A stretch of 5,410 nt of DNA from Puniceicoccaceae bacterium (GTDB lineage: Bacteria; Verrucomicrobiota; Verrucomicrobiia; Opitutales; Coraliomargaritaceae), in NCBI GenBank assembly GCA_003567255.1, contig PWZW01000062.1:1-5410 (forward strand). The letters run 5' to 3'. The position numbers and the translations under genes were made by a program. Positions 1 to 4,927 of the stretch are shown here, piece by piece; position 1 is the first letter of the stretch; every line of letters starts with the position of its first letter. The notes under the pieces are model-generated. The model was not told the origin of the DNA and did not search any database. It saw nothing but the letters and a program-made list of their open reading frames with translations.

Positions 1-968
1 ACCTTACGCTCTTCGAGCAGCTCATCATTCGAGGCCTTGATCTGTGCCACTGCGTAGTCTGTCAGCTTGATGCCTTCGACAACGCGCCAATTCCCGACAG
101 CATCCACTTTAATCGGAAGAGAGGTAATGATGCCAGCGGGCGTTCCGTACTCCCCCTTGGAAAGTACGCACACGCTGTGGAATTCACCCCTTGTCGGCGC
201 AACCAAATCCTTAACCGTGTCGACGACGGCATTTGCTGCGGAGGCGGCGGAGGAGGCGCCTCTGGCCGCGATGATCGCAGCGCCGCGCTTACCGACTGTG
301 GGTACAAATGTTTCTTTCAACCAAGTCTCATCACCAATTGCCTCAACCGCATTTTGACGGGCGATCTTGGCATTGTAGAAGTCGGGAAACATCGTTGGGC
401 TGTGGTTTCCCCAAACGCAAAGGTCAGTGACCTCTTTGACCGTAACTCCAGCTTTTTGAGCGAGCTGCGTCTTCGCACGATTCTCGTCCAACCGGGTCAT
501 GGCGAAGAACTGCTCATCAGGAATATCCGGAGCACTCTTCATGGCGATGAGGCAGTTGGTGTTGCAGGGGTTACCCACGACCACAACCCGGACACTTTTC
601 TTTGCGTAGTCGTTGAGCGCCTTTCCCTGGCCAACAAAAACCTTACCGTTAATCCCCAGAAGGTCGGCTCGCTCCATCCCCTGCTTGCGCGGCACAGACC
701 CGACCAGCAAAGCCCAGTCAACGTCCTTAAAACCAACGCTCAAATCGGAGGTTTGTACGACTTCTGTAAGGAGCGGAAACGCACAGTCATCCAACTCCAT
801 AACCACGCCGCGGAGCGCTTCCATGCCCGGCTCAATCTCAATTAGATTAAGCGCTACGGGTTGGTCCGGTCCAAACATTTGTCCGGAAGCGATACGGAAA
901 AGCAGCGCGTAGCCGATATTACCGGCTGCGCCTGTGACGGCGATACGAATGGGGGTTTTTGCTTTCAT
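1..968 (-). CDS. mdh: Malate dehydrogenase, Thermus/cytosolic type (3' end cut by window edge)
   Basis: NAD-dependent oxidation of malate to oxaloacetate, or the reverse. I translated the minus strand from the ATG at 968 and it stays open to base 1, giving about 323 residues with no stop. Close relatives such as Thermus MDH have about 327, so only the last few residues are missing. The N-terminal Rossmann motif is VTGAAGNIG (11-19). Glu44 ends beta-2, where an acidic residue favours NAD over NADP. Substrate-binding arginines are Arg94 and Arg100 (PRKQGMER) and Arg164. The catalytic pair is Asp161 (TRLDENRA) and His189 (WGNHSPTMFPD). Arg94 sits where lactate dehydrogenases have Gln, so malate is the predicted substrate. 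No N-terminal targeting extension is seen. It lies 69 bases downstream of the aldolase and is the last operon gene visible. It could recycle NADH made by the aldehyde dehydrogenase; that role is inferred. No clear ribosome binding site precedes the start. Confidence 0.93.
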   Translation of the reverse strand, partial: MKAKTPIRIAVTGAAGNIGYALLFRIASGQMFGPDQPVALNLIEIEPGMEALRGVVMELDDCAFPLLTEVVQTSDLSVGFKDVDWALLVGSVPRKQGMERADLLGINGKVFVGQGKALNDYAKKSVRVVVVGNPCNTNCLIAMKSAPDIPDEQFFAMTRLDENRAKTQLAQKAGVTVKEVTDLCVWGNHSPTMFPDFYNAKIARQNAVEAIGDETWLKETFVPTVGKRGAAIIAARGASSAASAANAVVDTVKDLVAPTRGEFHSVCVLSKGEYGTPAGIITSLPIKVDAVGNWRVVEGIKLTDYAVAQIKASNDELLEERK

Positions 969-1037
969 GGAAATCATCTTTGACTTTATTTGGGTGGGTG
1001 AAAGGAAATTGTGTGGCGCAAATGATAGAGAGAAAAA

Positions 1038-2132
1038 CTACGAGAGTTTTTCCATAATCATGTCAGTGATCTTCTGGACCAGAACTTCGTCCACGTCGCC
1101 CTTGGCGGTGGACTTGCCTGACTCACATCCACAGGAAGCCCCGGCGGGCGCAATGTTTATCGTGGAGTCGCCAAAGTCGCAAAGCTCACACTCCTTGAGC
1201 TCGTCGAGGCGGTGATCCGGCATGCCGAGCTTCTTACGGATCTCTATCAATTCACGGAGTTTGTCCGGACTGTACTGCTTGGGTCCGCCGATTTGCATGG
1301 TTACCGTCACGGTGTGACAGAAAGCATCGGTATTCTCCATCTTCCAATAAGCATCCTCAACGTCTTTGCCCCAGCAAATGACGCCGTGATTCTGCATCAG
1401 GATTGACTGGTGTTTCTTGGCAAGGGCGCCAACCTCACGGGCATTCTCCGGGGTGCCCGGCGTCTGATAACTGGCAAAACCAATCTCACCAAGGAAGACC
1501 TCAGGTTCCGGGATCAAGCAGGCCGGCGGGGTGACTCCCGCCACTGCAAAAGCGGTGGCGTAAATGGGGTGCGCATGGACGCAGGATTTTGCCTTCGGCT
1601 CGCTCTTCATGATCCCAAGGTGTGTATTCACCTCGGAGGTACGCGGGCGGGTGCCGGCAACCTGATTTCCGTCGAGATCCACCATGCAAATGTCATTCGG
1701 CTCCATAAAGCCCTTGGAAATAAGCGTCGGCGTGCAAAGGACCAGATTATCCCCGACCCTTACCGTGATGTTTCCGCCGTTACCGTCGACGTATCCCTTA
1801 TTCCAGATTCGTTTCCCTATTTGGCAAATACGCTCCTTGATTGCCTGAATTTCGGGCGAGTAGAAAAACTTTTCCAACTCAGCGGAGGTCTTGGGATCAC
1901 CTCCAGGCTTCCAATTGTACTCAGCATCCGGCAAAATTGGTTCGTGGATTTTCGGATGGGTGCCAACAACTGTCGCAGCACCGCTGTTTCGATTGGAGGG
2001 GCCTCCTTTCTTAGCTTTCCTGAGAACATCGCGGGCCATGGGGGTCAATTTCGCATCTGCCGGAAGTGCGCTCAGGCACTTACCTTGCTCGATCATCTTT
2101 TCGAGGTCTTTTGCGGTGTAGAATTTGCTCAT
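1038..2132 (-). CDS. Class II aldolase, L-fuculose/L-rhamnulose-1-phosphate type, PVM microcompartment cargo
   Basis: Predicted to cleave a 6-deoxyketose-1-phosphate to DHAP and L-lactaldehyde inside the microcompartment. The FucA-like class II domain covers roughly residues 95-285. By alignment from memory with E. coli FucA, Glu167 (RTSEV) is the catalytic acid/base, and His186, His188 (VHAHP) and His249 (QNHGV) bind Zn2+. At 364 residues it is far longer than FucA (about 215). The extra N-terminal region includes LPADAKLTPMARDVL (23-37), which resembles the start of EutT. The C-terminal extension has four cysteines (315, 318, 334, 336), a short Ser/Gly/Lys linker, and an amphipathic helix (about 346-364) typical of BMC encapsulation peptides. 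The start at MSKFYTAKDL is supported because the N-terminal element begins right there; no Shine-Dalgarno is evident in the 46-base AT-rich gap before it. Specificity between fuculose- and rhamnulose-phosphate cannot be settled by eye. Confidence 0.93.
   Translation of the reverse strand: MSKFYTAKDLEKMIEQGKCLSALPADAKLTPMARDVLRKAKKGGPSNRNSGAATVVGTHPKIHEPILPDAEYNWKPGGDPKTSAELEKFFYSPEIQAIKERICQIGKRIWNKGYVDGNGGNITVRVGDNLVLCTPTLISKGFMEPNDICMVDLDGNQVAGTRPRTSEVNTHLGIMKSEPKAKSCVHAHPIYATAFAVAGVTPPACLIPEPEVFLGEIGFASYQTPGTPENAREVGALAKKHQSILMQNHGVICWGKDVEDAYWKMENTDAFCHTVTVTMQIGGPKQYSPDKLRELIEIRKKLGMPDHRLDELKECELCDFGDSTINIAPAGASCGCESGKSTAKGDVDEVLVQKITDMIMEKLS
1041..1097 (-). other. Predicted C-terminal encapsulation peptide of the aldolase
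   Basis: Residues about 346-364 (VDEVLVQKITDMIMEKLS) form a predicted amphipathic helix with hydrophobic residues every three to four positions. It is joined to the enzyme by a short Ser/Gly/Lys linker. This is the usual look of peptides that direct cargo into microcompartment shells. The assignment rests on pattern and context, not on direct homology. Confidence 0.75.
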
Positions 2133-2178
2133 AATATTAAGTGTTTAATAAATCTTAAAAAAGGGGTTTGCCGACCAA

Positions 2179-2505
2179 TCATGTTGAAGGTGTCCGGCGT
2201 GCTTTGGCAGGTTTGGCTGGCGGCTGGTAGGTGAGCTGATCGAGGAGGGCCACGTTGATCGCATCGATCGGCATGGGGTGGTCGAAGGGTTGGGTCGCCT
2301 CTGCCCCTTCGACGTAGAGAATCTCATCCCCCACGCCGGCACCCATGTTATCATAAACAACTGGAGTTGAGGCGCGGCTCAAACCATCGTTTTTGCGCGA
2401 CAACTCGGCCTGCTCCATAGGGCTGACCACCAACCAACGGGCACCCTTGAACTGGGGAGCTCCCTGGCTCAAGGTAACTGTTCCTATGACGCGTCCCGGT
2501 TTCAT
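2179..2505 (-). CDS. BMC-P pentameric shell vertex protein (EutN/CcmL family), third of three
   Basis: A 108-residue EutN/CcmL (BMC-P) protein, expected to form pentamers that cap the vertices of the polyhedral shell. It opens with the standard family start MKPGRVIGTVTLSQ, followed by KGARWLVVSPMEQ, then the turn DNMGAGVGDEILYVEG (about 52-67) and the C-terminal core IDAINVALLDQLTY. These match the family's beta-barrel pattern, including the GAG-x-GD/E signature. After the core (from about 94) comes a Pro/Lys/Arg-rich tail, QPPAKPAKARRTPST, beyond the usual family end near 95 residues. It starts four bases after the stop of the preceding pentamer gene, in the junction TGAGGAGATG, so translation is probably coupled. 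It is followed after 46 bases by the aldolase gene. Confidence 0.93.
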   Translation of the reverse strand: MKPGRVIGTVTLSQGAPQFKGARWLVVSPMEQAELSRKNDGLSRASTPVVYDNMGAGVGDEILYVEGAEATQPFDHPMPIDAINVALLDQLTYQPPAKPAKARRTPST

Positions 2506-2511
2506 CTCCTC
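2506..2511 (-). promoter_or_regulatory. GAGGAG ribosome-binding-like sequence directly against a start codon
   Basis: The minus strand reads TGAGGAGATG: stop codon of one pentamer gene, GGAG, then the start of the next. GAGGAG touches the ATG with no spacer, which is too close for a normal Shine-Dalgarno. Reinitiation by ribosomes that just terminated is therefore more likely than independent initiation. No alternative start lies a few codons downstream. Confidence 0.45.
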
Positions 2512-2764
2512 AGTCGATTATTCCAATTACTTGATTGCGGATGGGTGAGGTTCGGTCATGCACCGTGCCCTGCGTCCAAGACCCATCGGTAGTGATGAAA
2601 ACCAGGCTGTGCCGACCGGCCCCAATGGGATCCACCGCCGCAAAAGGCGCACCGGCATCCGCACCATGTGCATCCACCGGGGTGCAGAGCACCAGTTTCT
2701 GGCCCCGCAAGCTCGGGTGGGCAATCGTCGCGGTGGCGTGCCCGTCTATGCGTGCGTACAACAT
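2510..2764 (-). CDS. BMC-P pentameric shell vertex protein (EutN/CcmL family), second of three, short form
   Basis: An 84-residue BMC-P protein. I place the start at MLYARIDGHATATI, because this aligns with the N-terminal strand of EutN/CcmL proteins. The frame stays open 12 codons further upstream to an ATG at 2800, but that stretch overlaps the aldehyde dehydrogenase end and has no family resemblance. Landmarks are the first strand and turn HPSLRGQKLVLCTPVD (17-32), the signature VDPIGAGRHSLVF and the terminal strand NQVIGIID, which ends the protein with no tail. Its ATG shares one base with the TAA of the aldehyde dehydrogenase (TAATG), a classic arrangement for translational coupling. It differs clearly in sequence from the other two pentamers here, so it is an old paralogue rather than a recent duplicate. 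Confidence 0.92.
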   Translation of the reverse strand: MLYARIDGHATATIAHPSLRGQKLVLCTPVDAHGADAGAPFAAVDPIGAGRHSLVFITTDGSWTQGTVHDRTSPIRNQVIGIID

Positions 2765-4227
2765 TAACCAATGATATTGAGCTGATCGACCAGAGTACAA
2801 CGGCGGAAGCGGGTAAACGTTTTTGGGGTGGTGATCCCCTCGCCCGTCGTGGTCGCGATCGAGAAGCTGATATAGCCCTCACCTCCCATGCCCAGTCCTG
2901 CGACACAGGGGCCGTTCTTGACAAACATGGTGGTATCCATTGCCCGGCCCATCTTCGTCATGTTTGAAACATTCATAGTGTGAATCATGGCCGAATGCTT
3001 ATACCCGTGCTCAGATTCCTTTGCGATACGGATGGCATCGTCAATACTGCGGGCACGCACGATCGGCAGTAGTGGCATCATCTGCTCCTCATCCACGAAA
3101 ACGTCATCTTCCGAAGTTTCTGCAATCAACATCTCCGTTTTCGGGTTAATGCTGAGGCCGGCGATCTTTGCCAAATTCACCGGATCCGCGCCAACGTAGG
3201 CGCGGTTCAATACTGCGTGAGAGCATCCGCCGTCGCCAGACTTGAAGTCGAATACCTCGTTTTTGATCGCCTCGGTTTGCGCCTTATTGAGCAAGACAGC
3301 ACCGTTGCGCTTGAGTGCTTCGAGGGTCTTTTTGTAGCTGTCCCCAACCGCAATGATCTGCTTTTCCCCAATGCAGAGAAGGTTATTATCAAAGCCCCCA
3401 CCGAGGATGATATCCTTGGCAACTTTGTCGAAATCAAGCGCGTGGCAATCGTCGACGACGACTGGAGGATTTCCGGGCCCCGCACAAATCGCACGCTTCC
3501 CGGTCTTCATCGCGGCGTCAACCACAGCAGGTCCACCGGTGATGCAAAGCAGGTCCACGTCCGGGGATGCACAAAGCTCGTTAAATGAATCCAAGGACGG
3601 CTTTTCAATGGTGCAGATCAGGTTATCAATCCCTAGCGCCACAACGATCGACTGGTTGATTTCACGAATCGCTGTGGCCGCACACGCTGCGCCCCCCGGG
3701 TGTGGGTTGAACACCACGGCATTTCCCGCAGCGACCATGTTCACAATATTACCCGCGATGGTCGGGATGGAGTGCGTGACTGGAGTGATGCCACCAACAA
3801 CGCCCCAGGGAGCGCACTCTTCCATCGTGATCCCCGCGTCGCCGCTCATCCCAAGGGGAGTCAAAAACTCAGTGCCGAGGACGTTTTTGATACCGTGCAG
3901 CTTAGCAACCTTGTGATCAAGCCGGCCAATTTTTGTCTCCTCAAACTCAATCCTCCCCCACCGATCGGCGTGGTCGATGCACATTTGCTTGACGATCTCA
4001 ATAACCTTGGCGCGCCCCGCATAGCCCTTTTGGGTCAGTTGCTCAAAGGCAACCCGCGCCGCTCTGGCTGCGCTTGCAGCATCGTCAAACACTCCATTTT
4101 TGCCGGTGCTTTGGTGAACGACCTTTGGCGCAGCACCGGACGAAACCGCGCCCTGACCGCCATGCTTCAGTTTGGAAAGTACCTCGGTTACTACATCGCG
4201 GATAGCCGCTTCGCTCAAATGACTCAT
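2764..4227 (-). CDS. CoA-acylating aldehyde dehydrogenase (PduP/EutE-like), microcompartment signature enzyme
   Basis: Predicted to oxidise an aldehyde, here probably L-lactaldehyde, with NAD+ and CoA to the acyl-CoA inside the compartment. It has 487 residues. Residues 1-21 (SEAAIRDVVTEVLSKLK) form an amphipathic helix followed by a Gly/Ser/Ala-rich linker to about 45, the usual form of an N-terminal encapsulation peptide. The NAD-binding region contains CAPWGVVGGITPVTH (138-152) and AAGNAVVFNPHPGG (166-179). GPGNPPVVVDD (250-260) is typical of the acylating subfamily. The catalytic cysteine is Cys285 in FDNNLLCIGEK. The start ATG at 4227 has an AAGGGA ribosome binding site 7 bases upstream. 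The gene follows a pentamer gene by 18 bases, and its TAA overlaps the next start. Lactaldehyde as substrate is inferred from the neighbouring aldolase; propionaldehyde or acetaldehyde are possible alternatives. Confidence 0.96.
   Translation of the reverse strand: MSHLSEAAIRDVVTEVLSKLKHGGQGAVSSGAAPKVVHQSTGKNGVFDDAASAARAARVAFEQLTQKGYAGRAKVIEIVKQMCIDHADRWGRIEFEETKIGRLDHKVAKLHGIKNVLGTEFLTPLGMSGDAGITMEECAPWGVVGGITPVTHSIPTIAGNIVNMVAAGNAVVFNPHPGGAACAATAIREINQSIVVALGIDNLICTIEKPSLDSFNELCASPDVDLLCITGGPAVVDAAMKTGKRAICAGPGNPPVVVDDCHALDFDKVAKDIILGGGFDNNLLCIGEKQIIAVGDSYKKTLEALKRNGAVLLNKAQTEAIKNEVFDFKSGDGGCSHAVLNRAYVGADPVNLAKIAGLSINPKTEMLIAETSEDDVFVDEEQMMPLLPIVRARSIDDAIRIAKESEHGYKHSAMIHTMNVSNMTKMGRAMDTTMFVKNGPCVAGLGMGGEGYISFSIATTTGEGITTPKTFTRFRRCTLVDQLNIIG
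4162..4227 (-). other. Predicted N-terminal encapsulation peptide of the aldehyde dehydrogenase
   Basis: Residues 1-22 contain SEAAIRDVVTEVLSKLK, an amphipathic helix with Ile9, Val12, Val13, Val16, Leu17 and Leu20 on one side. A flexible Gly/Ser/Ala-rich linker separates it from the catalytic domain. PduP-type enzymes are known to use such N-terminal helices for packaging. Confidence 0.85.
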
Positions 4228-4234
4228 TTAAAAT

Positions 4235-4240
4235 TCCCTT
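4235..4240 (-). promoter_or_regulatory. Shine-Dalgarno site of the aldehyde dehydrogenase gene
   Basis: AAGGGA on the minus strand, 7 bases before the ATG at 4227. It is the only well-spaced ribosome binding site I see in the block. It falls in the 18-base gap after the pentamer gene and supports the chosen start of the aldehyde dehydrogenase, including its encapsulation peptide. Confidence 0.7.
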
Positions 4241-4245
4241 CAGTT

Positions 4246-4560
4246 TTAACTATTTTTAGCCTCATAGGTGCGTTGACCGAGAATACTCACGGTATCGACT
4301 AAGCCGACGATTGCGGCGTCCACAGGCACCTCCTTCAAGCCGTTTGCCTGACGCGCGGAGCTTCCCTGAGCAAGCATGACCAGCTCGCCCTCTCCAGCCC
4401 CGAGGGTATCGATTGCGATGATCGTGTTCGCCCCTGCTTTGAATTTAGAGGGATCATCCGGGTCGATCAGCATCGGACGAACCATGAGGAGCTTACGCCC
4501 CCGCATACTTTCGTCCTTTTTGGTCGAAACCACAGAACCAATGACTTTACCAAGGTACAT
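4246..4560 (-). CDS. BMC-P pentameric shell vertex protein (EutN/CcmL family), first of three
   Basis: A 104-residue EutN/CcmL protein predicted to form pentameric vertices of the shell. It begins MYLGKVIGSVVSTKKDESMRG, a textbook family start, then KLLMVRPM, the signature IDTLGAGEGELVMLAQGSSAR (about 50-70) and the closing strand VPVDAAIVGLVDTVSI. About ten residues (GQRTYEAKNS) follow the last strand. It is the most canonical of the three pentamers here. It lies 11 bases after the hexamer gene and 18 bases before the aldehyde dehydrogenase, so hexamer, pentamer and enzyme are very likely on one transcript. No convincing Shine-Dalgarno is present in the 11-base gap, so coupling to the hexamer gene is likely. 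Confidence 0.95.
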   Translation of the reverse strand: MYLGKVIGSVVSTKKDESMRGRKLLMVRPMLIDPDDPSKFKAGANTIIAIDTLGAGEGELVMLAQGSSARQANGLKEVPVDAAIVGLVDTVSILGQRTYEAKNS

Positions 4561-4571
4561 GGGAAAGTCGC

Positions 4572-4880
4572 TTACTTAGCGGTGCTTTTCTTGGCCTTGC
4601 TGCTTTCACCCGGAATGACGATGTCGGTATCGTCGTGGGGACGGGCAATGACGTGCGCACTGACCACTTCGCCGTAGCGACCCGCGGTTTCCGCACCCGC
4701 CTCAATGGCTGCATTGACTGCCGCCACATCTCCGGTGATGACGGCACTCACGAGCGCACTGCCAACCCCTTTCATTGGGCCGGTAAGCTCAACGTTAGCT
4801 GCTTTCAACATTGCGTCTGTGCCTTGAACAAGGGCGATAAGGCCTTTGGTTTCGAGTATTCCGATTGCTTGTTTTGCCAT
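4572..4880 (-). CDS. BMC-H hexameric shell protein (single BMC domain)
   Basis: A 102-residue protein with one BMC domain (PF00936 type), the building block that tiles the facets of the shell. It starts MAKQAIGILETKGLIALVQGTDAML, the standard first strand and helix. The pore loop is KGVGSALVSAVITGDV (37-52), with Gly40-Ser41-Ala42 in the pore-lining position usually written GSG or GSA. AAIEAG follows, and then the C-terminal HVIARPHDDTDIVIP. The last ten residues, SSKAKKSTAK, are a short lysine-rich tail. It is the only hexamer gene in the window; PVM loci usually carry two, so a second may lie beyond the right edge. It starts 47 bases after acetate kinase. The leader is AT-rich and has no visible Shine-Dalgarno. 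Confidence 0.96.
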   Translation of the reverse strand: MAKQAIGILETKGLIALVQGTDAMLKAANVELTGPMKGVGSALVSAVITGDVAAVNAAIEAGAETAGRYGEVVSAHVIARPHDDTDIVIPGESSKAKKSTAK

Positions 4881-4927
4881 AATTTTTGATGGTTAAATGT
4901 GTGATTGTGATATTTATTTGAAAAATT

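Noticed and set aside
177..845. Plus-strand open frame (222 codons) opposite malate dehydrogenase
   Set aside because: The minus strand encodes a full set of malate dehydrogenase motifs here; the plus-strand product is low-complexity and unrelated to anything known.
969..1037. Possible promoter or terminator between aldolase and malate dehydrogenase
   Set aside because: No -35/-10 pair and no stable stem-loop could be found in the 69 bases.
2133..2178. Possible hairpin (TTAAG / CTTAA, loop of 12) and T-run in the gap before the aldolase
   Set aside because: The stem is five AT-rich pairs with a long loop, expected by chance in such sequence; not a credible terminator or riboswitch.
1410..2234. 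Long plus-strand open frame (274 codons) opposite the aldolase
   Set aside because: It lies antisense to a gene with intact aldolase active-site motifs, shows no recognisable family, and continues across the aldolase start into the neighbouring pentamer gene.
2765..2800. Upstream ATG (2800) that would lengthen the short pentamer by 12 residues
   Set aside because: The extra residues do not match the EutN/CcmL start, while MLYARIDG at 2764 does and sits at a coupling junction.
2556..2924. Minus-strand open frame of 122 codons in another frame across the dehydrogenase/pentamer junction
   Set aside because: Arg/Pro-rich frame-shifted reading of two real genes; both real frames keep family motifs up to their TAATG junction, so there is no frameshift.
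3353..4302. Overlapping plus-strand open frames opposite the aldehyde dehydrogenase
   Set aside because: They are mirror shadows of a well-conserved coding region with no family features or ribosome binding sites.
1100..4590. Shared 'KSTAK' string in the hexamer tail and the aldolase linker
   Set aside because: Five residues of a low-complexity Lys/Ser/Ala composition can recur by chance; no wider similarity surrounds them.
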